In this document: positions 1 through 12,500 of the stretch, one piece after another
Layout: each line of letters begins with the position of its first letter
Numbering within the stretch: the stretch's first letter is position 1
Assembly (NCBI RefSeq): GCF_041734735.1
Contig: NC_134901.1
Location: 16,512,302-16,576,301, forward strand
Source of the DNA: Babylonia areolata
Taxonomy: Eukaryota; Mollusca; Gastropoda; Neogastropoda; Buccinidae
Direction of reading: 5' to 3'
Length of the DNA stretch: 64,000 nt
Translations under genes and position numbers: made by a program
The notes under the pieces: model-generated
What the model was told of the DNA's origin: nothing
The model's input: the letters and a program-made list of their open reading frames with translations, nothing else
Database searches by the model: none

Positions 1-129
1 AACACTGGTCTTCCCAACTTCACATTCCAATGATCCATCCATGCAGCACTTCAAATGACCCCACCAATCAGTTTGATATTGTAAGAAGATGAGCAGCCAA
101 TGCTCATGAAGAACATTTGGTCTTTGAAA

Positions 130-535
130 AAAAAATGTTCACACACACACACACACATGCGTAACACACATGTACGCGCAATACGCACCCAAACACATCT
201 ACACCTCCCCAATAAATATACATCAACACAAATATAAACATCCACACAACACACCAGCACAAAGACACATCCACACACACACACACACAGACACTCACAT
301 ACAAACTCACACACACACACACGTTCACATACAAACTCACACATGCACACACTCACACACACACACATGTGCCCGCTAAACACACTCACATACACCCACG
401 TCTCCCCAACACACATATATCAACAACAATAATACACATCCACACAACACACCACAACAAATGCATACAAACTCACACACACACACTCACACACACACAC
501 ACACGCTCACATACACACACACTGAAGATGATTTC
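130..535. repeat. (CA)n-rich microsatellite cluster
   Basis: About 400 bp of interrupted CA repeats with a partly repeated higher-order unit (CTCCCCAA.A..ATAT..CAACA at ~207 and ~402). Confidence 0.9.
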
Positions 536-1062
536 AGTTCAGGGATGTGAGACTTTAATATAAGCCAAGTTAGTATATGATCAGCTGTTATGTGAGCACC
601 ATAGATGCAAGAAACATTACCGACATACTTGGTCTTAAAACAATTCATTTTCTATCTGCAGATTAGAGAAATGATTTGCCTCTTATGAAAATCATTTTGG
701 TAATGTTTTCCCATGAAACCATACACACTGTTCAGTGCTGACAATCTTCAGCAGTCCATTGCTAATGTATGACTTTTTCAACTCCTTGTTAAATAGTCCA
801 GTTGGTTCGCTGTTATAGTTCTTAGTTTTTCATTTGAAAGACGTTATATTGTTATGTCGTTTGTTCGTTTTTTTGTTGTTGTTTTTTTAAACAAAACTTA
901 AATCAATCATTTTCTACATGTAACACACACACACACATGCACACACATTTTCACTTATTCACATGCATACACAGTAATTTCTTATCCCACCTCGATTTTT
1001 TTCCTATCCTCATCTAATATCACTTACAGTGAAAAGACTTTAAACTGAAGAACGAACAATAC
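536..1062. other. No gene seen
   Basis: AT-rich sequence, presumably the TBC1D32 intron after exon 19. I see no exon matching the next part of the protein. Confidence 0.6.
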
Positions 1063-1274
1063 ACACACACACACACACACACACACATGCTCAACACCAT
1101 CACTGACACTTTCATGATCTTGGCACACATACTCACCTACAGGGAGTTCAGTTCATATGTTTATGAATCAGGCAAAGGTCTGAAAGAACTGGTCTTTGAA
1201 GTTTGCTGCTTTGAACTTTTTGATCTTAACCAAGAAGAAGAAGAAGAACAACAACAAGAGAAAACAGCACTGAC

Positions 1275-1413
1275 CTGCAGTTTCTTCTCATAGCGCTGAT
1301 ACATGTAGGACACACACTCGTTCATAGCCCCTGTCTGCTGCAGCAGAAGGATGCCTTTGGCCGTGCTGGCAAAGTTCAACAGGTTGTCCCTCAGCGTGTC
1401 CTCCCAGAACAGT
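1275..1413 (-). CDS. TBC1D32: TBC1D32 coding exon 19 (last in window)
   Basis: 139 bases encode [38 protein letters not shown] and QRYEKKLQ. The acceptor is ggcag, next to a (GT)n tract, and the donor is gtcagt. The gene continues toward and beyond position 1, with no further exon recognised. Confidence 0.96.
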
Positions 1414-1457
1414 CTGCCACACACACACGCACACACATACACACACACATATACACA

Positions 1458-1507
<50 letters not shown>

Positions 1508-4500
1508 TACATACATACATACACACATACACACACACTGTGTTCAAGTACTCTGTGTGATCAATATTCCATTCCTGTTGTACAGCTCTAGGACACAAAA
1601 GATCCAACACTGTAACAAACAATACAACAACCATGTACAGGCAAAGTATAACATGAACGCACTCCAAAAAAAAGCCGGTCAGACAGACAGTCAAACTAAA
1701 AAAGGTTAAAGGCGAAAGATCTTGTTGCCTTTTATGGCAACCGGGACAGTGAATTCATCGCTGGTGACCAGCAGTCAGCACAGGACGGTGGGGACCAGCC
1801 CCCTCCTTCCTCCGTTAGAACCTTGTATTTGTTTTTCTCTTTTTTTATCACAACAGATTTCTCTGTGTGAAATTCCGGCTGCTCTCCTCAGGGAGAGCGC
1901 GTCACTACATTGAGAGTGCCACCTTTTTTTGTGTGTTTTTCCTGCGTGCAGTTTTATTTGTTTTTCCTATTGAAGTGGATTTATCTACAAAATTTTGCTA
2001 GGGACAACCCTTTTGTTGCTGTGGGGTTTTTTACATGCACTAAGTGCATGCTGCACACGGGACCTCAGATTATCGTCTCATCCAAATGACTAGTGTCCAG
2101 ACCACCACTCAAAGTCTAGTGGAGGGGGAGAAAATATTGGCGACTATACCGTGATTCGAACCAGTGCACTCAGATTCTCTTGCTTCCTAGGTGGACGCAT
2201 TACCTCAAGGCCATCGCTCCACTCCCTTCCCCAACCACAAAATCAGGTACCCCATTCACACATGGACGGTGTGAAGAAAACTGGGGTAGAGGCCTTTCCC
2301 GCAAAGACAAAACAGCATGCCGAAACGGGGCCTCGAACCCTGATCACTGATGAACACTGGATCAGAAGTCTAGCACTCTGTCTCACTCTGCCACAGCGCC
2401 TCATGAAAGAAGCAGGTCAACAAAGAAAGGAGAGGAGGAGAGTGATGTTTACTTACATGTTGTAGTCTTTGATAGACTTGCTGCTGTCCTCAGCTCTGCT
2501 GTCGGCAGGGGTGGGTGTGGCCGCTCTCTCCGCAGCCTGAGACGCCTGCCATTAAGAGAGACACTTCTTCCTCACCAAGACGGAACAAAAAACAAAAATC
2601 ACACAAACTCAACACACACACACACATACACACTCACACATACACTTGAGAAAAAAAAAATCTAGTGGAGTGATGGCCTAGAGGTAACGTGTCCGCCTAG
2701 AAAGCGAGAGAATCTGAGCGCACTGGTTTGAATCACAGCTCAGCCGCCGATATTTTCTCCCCCCGCACTAGACCTCGAGTGGTGGTCTGGATGCTAGTCA
2801 TTAGGATGAGACAATAAACCGAAGTCCCATGTGCAACATGTACTTAGCGCACGTAAAAGAACCCACGGCAACAAAAGGGTTGTTCCTGGTAAAATTCTGT
2901 AGAAAAATCCATTTTGATAGGAAAAACAAATAAAACTGCATGCAGGAAAAAATACAAAAAAATGGGTGGTGCTGCAGTATAGTGACGCACTCTCCCTGGG
3001 GAGAGCAGCCCGAACTTCACACAGAGAAATCTGTTGTGATAAAAATACAAATACAAATACACTGTCTTTCTCTATCATAAACACACATTCATGCTGTAAT
3101 ACACCTTCATACATGTATACACATACATGCACATACACAGACACACACATAGACGCACAGACATACACACATACACACTCACATACATGTTCACACACAC
3201 AAACACAAACTCTCTCTCTCTCTCCCTCACTCACACACGCACCCACCTGGACAAGAAAATAAATATATGAATAAATAAATATCAAAAAAAAAAAAAAAAA
3301 GACCTTTTAAACGATAACAAAATATCTGCGATCACCAGTATGTGTGACAGGACGTTAACTCTTTCACCGCCAAAGGCGACTTTTGTCGACACTGAGGGGT
3401 CATATTGATAAGACCATTTTTCACACTGTAACAAAGCTAGACAGCTGCAGCCAGGTTCCTGCCAACAGAACAATGATTAACATTTGCCACCTGACTGAGT
3501 TTTAAGTGAACAAGTCCGTTGTGTTGTTTCGACTTGAACGGAAGCCTGTGACTGAGAGCATCGTTTCCAAAATGTCTGGCGCTGGGGAGTGTTTTTTTTT
3601 AACACAGGAACTTGGCGGTGAAAGAGTTAAACTTCTTCTTCTCCTTCTGCGTTCGTGGGCTGCAACTCCCATGTTCACTCATATATACGCGAGTGGGCTT
3701 TTACGTGTATGACCGTTTTTAACCCGCCAAGTAGGCAGCCATACCCCACTTTCGGGGGTGTGCATGCTGGGTATGTTCTTGTTTCCATAACCCACCGAAC
3801 GCTGACATGGATTACAGGATCTTTAACGTACGTATTTGATCTTCTGCTTGCATATACACACGAAGGGGGTTCAGGCACTGGCAGGTCTGCACATACGTTG
3901 ACCTGGGAGATCGTAAAAATCTCCACCCTTACCCACCAGGCGCTGTCACCGTTATTCGAACCTGGGACCCCGAGATTGAAAGTCCAATGCTTTAACCATT
4001 TGGCTATTGCACCTGTCTGAAAGAGTTAAACAAAATTCCACTCCAAAAATAAACCAAACAAACTCCTAACATCCCCAACAAAACCTGACCTCTCTCCAGG
4101 CCTGGGCCACACAGGTGTGCAGCTCGTAAGGGTAGAGGACCAGCAGCCCCTCGCAGGTGTTGTACAGCTGACGACACACGTACAGGTAGGCCCCGATCAC
4201 CGTGTGCGAGGGAGGCTCGCTCACCTGGGGCAGGTTCTTCATCAGGGCCTTCTTGGTGAACTCCGCAATCAGGTGGGCCGCTGACGACCTGCACACGCAA
4301 GATGATCAATAATCAGTTGTCTCCACTCCCCCAAGGAAAATGTGACTGTGTATGTAGCTTAGATGCCACATGGGAGTGGCTCTGCAAGCCAGGTGTGGAT
4401 GTGCACAGCCGTCAGTCAGTACACAGGACAATGGAAGTCTTAAGATACTGCAGGACGGGCGCTGCTCTCTGGCGACGTTATCTGGCTAATTGAGAAAAAA

Positions 4501-4518
4501 AAAGAAAAAAGATATATA

Positions 4519-4551
<33 letters not shown>

Positions 4552-6337
4552 CATTCCATCTATAGAATATCACCAAGTTTGATCATATTCCCACATTTCA
4601 ATGAGAACTCTTATTCATAATATTTGCTTAACTCTTCCTATACTAAGGTATGCTATAGCGTACCTCATGCACACAACGCTTTGTTACTGTGGCACGCTAT
4701 AGTGTACCGCGACTTTAGAAATTCGTAGTTCATAAGTTAATGGTTTTGTGCGAAACTAAACAGCACAGCTCTGTTCAATAGTCACCCAAAAGTGCACCTG
4801 TACTTTTATAGTGGCTGAAAATGCCTTTGTTTGAGTACAATACTCGCTTGCTCAACAAGATGGCATCTCTGTCAACTTCGGTAAGTACTGTGGCTCAAAG
4901 TCAAATGCAAACTGATTCTATAGTGGATATCCACTGTGCATACGCATTTACCCATTCAACAACTACAATTAGGAAGTGTTTATGATAACAAAAGACCACA
5001 TTTGTAAATTTTCTGTTATGTGAGAAAAACTCACCCCCTTTATGTCAGTTGTTAAAAACACGGATTTTTTCAAAATATGATAAATCAGTCATTAATTGAG
5101 TGAGTGCTTTGAAACTTTGCCAAATGTTAGTCCATTCTATTCTTTATATAAACACAAAATTTCACAGCTGTATGTTATTGCATTCTTTTATTTTTAAGAT
5201 ATTTTTCTTGTAACATAAACAAACAGCCAGTACAGAGAGTATAATGAAGGAAGTCATTGGGCAGTATAGAATGAGTTAAAACTGTATAAACTCTGTGCCC
5301 ATGGACTGGAAACATCACAGAATGGACAGGAAACCCATTTGGAGAGACCAAGACTTTGACACACATGGAACTGACCTGGAGGAATCTAGAGAACAGTTCT
5401 TCTTGGCAGCGTTCCTCAGAATTAAGGGAGACGAAAAAGACAGGAGAATTCAAATTTATAATCTGATAATCAAAAAGTAAACAATTCATGCTTAACATTC
5501 CTCTGTCTATTTCACACCCCACTTTCAAAGAAAGTGGCAGAATGGTTAAGACATTTATCTCAACTGCCAATAAAGTGTCAGTTAGGATCTAGGTTCAAAT
5601 CTCGGTCTATCATTTCTCCCAAGTTTGACTGGAAAATCAAACTTAGCGTCTATGTCATTCAGATGAGATGATAAACCGAGGACCCTTGAGCAGCGTGCAC
5701 TTGTTCGTACTGTAAAAGAAACCATGGCTACATGAATGTCCTCTAGAAAGAAAAAAAATTCTTTAGAAGAAATCCACTCTGATAGGCACACAAATATATA
5801 TGCAAGCACTTAACTCTCTCCATACGAACGGCGAAAGAGACAACGTTAACAGCGTTTCATCCCAATTACCATCATCAAAATATTGCAAGCGGAAGGCTCT
5901 TATACTGAAGAGGTGAATGTTGACAAAGAATACCACAATTCTGACGACGGAAGCTAAAGGTTGGGTCATTGAGACACCCACTGGACATCCGAAGGGTCTG
6001 TGTAGAGGAGAAGAGAGGACTGGCCGTACTGACTGAGTTAAGGCCTGACTAGCATGTTGGGTCATGGCTGCTGTTAGGCATCTGCCTAGCAGATGTGGCG
6101 AAGCATATATATAGATATATATATATATATATGGATTTGTCTGAATGCAGTGACACCTCCTTTGAGAAACTGAAAGTGAAACTAGGGCTGACTTGACTGT
6201 CACCCACTTGGTGCGGGAGAAGATGGTCTGGCTCTCCCCGTACATGAGGTAGCGGCGCCCCCTGGTGCTGGACGCCAGGACACACAGGATGTCGGCAACA
6301 TGCAGCAGCGTGCTCTCACTGGGGGAGATCCCATCCT

Positions 6338-6372
<35 letters not shown>

Positions 6373-6528
6373 CTTAGAGATACAATCCAGAACAAATACC
6401 CTTAACACAGAGACCCCACCATGAACACACTCACACACACAAACACACACACATATGCATACACACACGCATTCATACACACTCACACACACACACACAC
6501 ACAGAGAAACACATATAGATTCAATCCT

Positions 6529-6566
<38 letters not shown>

Positions 6567-9465
6567 CACACACACATACACACACCTACACTCACCGAGA
6601 ACACATTTAGATCCTATCCTGAACACACACACACACACACACACACACAATCATTACTTCGACTCTCAACTAAACCCGCTTTTCAACATCTTCTTCTTGT
6701 AGGTTACTCATGTGTTTGTTATTGTTTTCTTAACCATATTCCTTTGTTTTCATAAATTACACTGCTATAAGTAATTTCCTCTTGATTTTTGTTTTTCTAA
6801 TTAATATTTTTGTGGTTAATGAAAATCCTAAATGACACAATCTTCCAATTTAGGAATATCATTAATCAGGTTTCTTAAAACTTATTCTTCACATGTGTGT
6901 ACCACTTTTCTTTGAACGAATAAAAATTCTTGCATACATAAAAAAAAAAAAAAAGAGGTGGGGGGGGAACGGAACTACTGCATTGTGGCAACACACTCTC
7001 CCTCAAAAAAGAACAGCTCGAATTTCACACAGAGAAATACGTGTTAATAACAAAAAAAGCGCGATACAACAACACACAAGAAAAGTTATACAACAATACA
7101 ATCCAAAAACAACACAATGATACAACACAAAATAACACAATGCAATCCACTCCGACACAGCACGGTACAGCGCTGAAGGACACGTACGGAGGAGTCATCG
7201 AGGAACTGGGCAATGGGGGACAGGAGAGTGGACATGATGTCGTCACGACACAGGCACAGCTCACAGGCCTGTTCGTTGCTGTACAGCTCCTTTAGGACCT
7301 CCGTCACCACTGTCGCTGTCTCATAGGCACCTGAAGTCAAGCAGGATTTTTTTTTTTTTGAGTGGCTGCTTCAATATAGATACAGAATAGAACCTAGAAC
7401 CTACATATATATATACAGTGGAACCTCCCTATTAACTCTTTCCGGACGAAGGAATGCTCACGCATTCCTGCACAAAATGTGTTCGGATTCGGACGAAGGA
7501 ATGGAATAGCATTCTCTGAAAGTAAAATTCCATCATGCGCTGTACACGTGATTTTGTGATTAGCCAAGCAGAGTGCGCTATTCTGGGTCACTCCACAATC
7601 GAATGGTATGATTGGTCAGCCTGGGATGTGTGGCCCGTCTCGCACACACGCTGACAAAGTCACTGACCGGTAGTCTGCTCGCGTGCCAGCCTGTTAGCAA
7701 AGCGGGCTCTTCTCAGAATGTTGTGAAGTGAACAAGGCAGTGACGGCAATGTTTTAGGGTTGCCGAAGTACTTGAAATGCTACAAACTGAAGGGTCAGGC
7801 ATTGAAGAGGTGGATCATGACGAAGAAGAAAGCGAATTTAATGCAGAAAGCGAGCATGGGTATGGTGATTTGGGGTGAAAAATTGGCAGTATTTTCTACA
7901 TATGGCAAAACTGTAAAAATAAGATGAGAAATTTGATTTTTTTTTATATGTAATAGCTCAACACGTTATAAACCAGTTCTGAAAGTTTCATTTTCTTACA
8001 CAGTATTTTGCATTTTTTGTAATTTTTTTCCAAACCCTTACAAATGGGCCATCTGTGGGGAAAAGCAAGGGAGAAAACTGGTCGTCCCGAGTGAGTTAAT
8101 AGAGAGGAGTCACATTGCGCACAATTGCTTTATCAGATCACACTGAACATATAATAATGATAATAACATTAATCTAATTTCTAAAGCGCCTTTGCATGTA
8201 AAACATGCTCAGTTTCGCTGTACAGTGTAAAAACTGAAAACATGCATTTAAACACTTAAATGAAAAAAGAAAAACTCACATGCATAGCCCTTTACTAAAT
8301 CAGCCAACCAAACATTCAAGCACAAGTTTGTGCACACAAACACACACATATATATCTTCCATGCCTGGCCTATCCTCCATACCTTCCCTCTTTCCGTCCA
8401 CAGTTTCTACAGCCTTCCATCTTCATTTGTTTATAAGTGTTGTCTTTCATCCCTTTGATTCAGAGCTATGCGTGCGTGTGAAAGCTGGGCCTGTGACAGC
8501 ATTCTGATTTGTTTCCAAAATGACGGGCGCAATAGCCGAGTGGTTAAAGCGTTGGACTGTCAATCTGAGGGTCCCGGGTTCGAATCACAGTGACGGCGCC
8601 TGGTGGGTAAAGGGTGGAGATTTTTACGATCTCCCAGGTCAACATATGTGCAGACCTGCTAGTGCCTGAACCCCCTTTGTGTGTATATGCAAGCAGAAGA
8701 TCAAATACGTACGTTAAAGATCCTATAATCCATGTCAGCGTTCGGTGGGTTATGGAAACAAGAACATACCCAGCATGCACACCCCCGAAAACGGAGTATG
8801 GCTGCCTACATGGCAGGGTAAAAACGGTCATACACGTAAAAGCCCACTCGTGTGCATATGAGTGAACGCAGAAGAAGAAGAAGAAGAAGTTTCCAAACAA
8901 GATTTAGCGCTATACAGATCCATTTCCGAATAAGACTTAGTGCTGTACAGATACATTTGTTACCATAATCAACATCATCATTATATTATGAGCACTCACT
9001 GGTGGAGGGGCGGTGGGGGGTGGTCACTCCAGGATCCACCACCAGCAACACTAGAGCCTTGATCAGCTGACTCATCGACACCGTACCTACACACACACAC
9101 ACACACGCGTGCACACACACACACACACACACATATATATACACATGCATATACATATATGTATATATATATATAGTCATTCGGATGAGACAATAAACCA
9201 AGGTCCCATGTGCAGCATGCACTTAGCGCACGTAAAAGAACCCACGGCAACAAAAGGGTTGTTCCTGGCAAAATTCTGTAGAAAAATCCACTTCGATAGG
9301 AAAAACAAACAAAACTGCATGCAGGAAAAAATACACACAAAAAATGGGTGGCGCTGTAGTGTAGCGACGCGCTCTCCCTGGGGAGAGCAGCCCAAATTTC
9401 ACACAGAGAAATCTGTTGTGATAAAAAGAAATACAAATACAAATATATATATAGAGAGAGAGAGG

Positions 9466-9501
<36 letters not shown>

Positions 9502-12500
9502 TAGATATAATTGACTGGTTAGTGTTCATAAAAGTACACAAAACTGTATATGATAACAGGCACACAACACAAAAACTGGCAAACGACCACATGTACATGC
9601 TGTGCACATCACACACACACACACACACATACACACGCGCGCGCACAATCTTGAGAACCCCCAGATCCACAAGGTTGTCTGCTATCTTGAAATCTTCATG
9701 CATGAATTTCGTCAGAGGACACTTTTGTTGCCAAGGGCTCTTTTCCAGTGCACCAAGAGTGTGCATGCTACACAAGGGATCTTCGGTTTATCGTCCCATC
9801 TAAATGACCAGACGCTCAGTTCGATTTTCCAGTTTATTTGGAAGAAAAGGCAAAACCAGGATTTGAACCATGACACAGATGAGCATCTTAACCATTCTGC
9901 CACCTTCCCCCATAGCAAAGAAGCGAACCAACAACAACAAGGACACAAAGCGCCACACCCACCCTGCTTGTCGCGCAGTTTGACAGGGAAGAACTTGCGG
10001 CCGTTGGTGAAGGCCAGGATGCGGGACAGGAAGAAGAGGGAGTGGATGAAGTAAGCGTAGTCCAGCTCTGCTGCCGTGAAGTACAGCCTGCACCCATCCG
10101 CTGCACACCACACATCATCAGTGTATACACACCACACAACGTCAGTGTATACATCATCTTAACCCCTTGAGTACTGCCTGCACCCGTCCACTGCACACTG
10201 CACCTGTCCGCAGCACACCACACATCGTCAGTGTATACATCATCTTAACCTATTGAGTACAGCCTGCACCCGTCCACTGCACCTGTCCGCAGCACACCAC
10301 ACATCATCAGTGTATACATCATCTTAACCCCTTGAGTACAGCCTGCACCCGTCTGCTGCACACCACGCATCGTCAGTATATCATGCATGCCTACCCCCAA
10401 ATATGCTTTCAGGAAGAACACACATCATGTGTGAGTTTGAACAAGTTCTTTGTCTTGATATGCACATGTATGTATCCTAAATTCTACTGTATCTGTGTTT
10501 GTGTATGATTTTTGATTTATGTTTGTACCTTTTCATGTACTTCCCCCCCACCCTCACCCCCCCACCCCCCACGCCCCCCAACATTCCTTGTGACCCTGGC
10601 ACACTTGGTAATAAAGACATATTCTATTCTATTCTAGAATCAGGGACAGGGTATTATTGTCAGGAACATCTCAGCAAACATACACAGTCGTCTGACAGCC
10701 AGAAGAAATGGTTGGTCTTGCTGAAGTTACTTCGCTGGTGACGGAAATCAAGCATACTTTCACAAAAGGGCTTCGGTACTGTTCAAACAGTTCCAGCTTT
10801 TCAAGAAGTGGCTTCATTAATATGCAGCAGCATTTCCGTAAGTCTTAACAAAGTGTCTTTGGCAATGGTCGGAAAGCCATCTAAGGGTATATCTGTACCC
10901 ACCAGATACTTTGGGGAAAGTTACAGTCTGGTTTTTTTTTATCTGGGACATGCAGCAAATATCCGTATATCTGAGACACCCTGTCCATTTTATCAATTTT
11001 CCGGGCCAAATATGGGCCCTTAGTAATCAACAGCATGCCTAGTATATACATCATCTTAACCCCTTGAATGCCATAGCACGTATTATGTACATACATAGTG
11101 ACATCACTAATGGCAGCATCAAAAATAGGGAAATAATTATAGAAATAAGGCTGAAAAATTCACACATTCGATCCAGAGAGGTATATCTCCAGAACTTCAG
11201 TTTTTTTTTCTCAGTTTTTGACTAATTGTTCTGGGTATTGATTTAGGACTTGCAACTTTGTACTTTTTTTTTCCTCCCTGGTACTCAAGGGGTTCATAAA
11301 CCCTATCTGACATTGTTGTTTATAGTCCAGTCAACCACACAGGGCCATATCAGGACTGCCCAACAAAAAAAGTTTTTTATTCAACCAAGTTAAATGCAAA
11401 ATTCTGCCAAATTTGAAAGAAAAAAAAACAACCTGCAAAACAACACAGTTTGTGACATCTTAGCAAATAAGCTCCTTTTAAGGGAAATAAGACCAGGCTG
11501 TGCCAAGGACACCAGGTCTTCCATTGATCATCACGAGAGAGCAACCGAAGTTATGCACAGAAAAATCTTATGTGACAAAAAAATAATGCATTACAATACA
11601 CCACAAAACTTTATATATAACTGAAAGTTATACAGCGCCTATCTTCAGTCAGAGACTCTAAGCGCTTCACGACCATGGAAGTCATTTGCACAACAAGCCA
11701 AATGACAGCTACCTTGGGCCACTCATCGTTCTTCTTCTTCTTCTTCTGCGTTCACTCGTATGCACACGAGTGGGCTTTTACGTGTATGACCGTTTTTACC
11801 CCGCCATGTAGGCAGCCGTACTCTGTTTTCGGGGGTGTGCATGCTGGGTATGTTCTTGTTTCCATAACCCACCGAACGCTGACATGGATTACAGGATCTT
11901 TAACGTGCGTATTTGATCTTCTGCTTGCATATACGCACGAAGGGGGTTCAGGCACTGGCAGGTCTGCACATATGTTGACCTGGGAGATCGTAAAAATCTC
12001 CACCTTTTACCCACCAGGCGCCGTCACCGTGATTCGAACCTGGGACCCTGAGATTGACAGTCCAACGCTTTAACCACTCGGCTACTGCGCCTGTCCACTC
12101 ATCGTTCATTTCCTGAGTCATTCATGTCTGGCTTCAACCGCACACACACACAAACATGCACAAGTATATTTGAGTGGATATTTTCTGCAGAATTTTGCTT
12201 GTGACAAAATCCTTTTGTTGCTGTGGGTCCTTTAATTTGCACTAGGTGCATGCTGCACACAAACAGAGAGGGAAGGAGATGGAAGGTGGCAGAATGGTTA
12301 AGACGCTTGTCTACCAATACAGAATCCATTAGGGTCTGGGTTCAAATCCCAGCCTCACCCTTTCTCCAAAGTTAGACTGGAAAATCAAACTAGTCATTCA
12401 GATGAGACGATAAACGGTGGTTCTGTGTGCAGCAAGCACTTGGCACACTGAAAAAGAGCACATGGCAATGACAGTGTTTGTCCTCTGGCAAAATTCTGTA

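Noticed and set aside
1-130. Next TBC1D32 exon at the left edge
   Set aside because: No frame matches the expected continuation after EKKLQ, and no acceptor/donor pair fits.
8521-8590. Genuine tRNA gene
   Set aside because: A and B boxes are good, but the sequence is the head of a SINE with matching copies, a SINE body and a target duplication.
8614-8865. 83-codon frame [10 protein letters not shown].. seen at five or more loci
   Set aside because: It is the antisense or sense translation of SINE-E and has no selective signature apart from the SINE itself.
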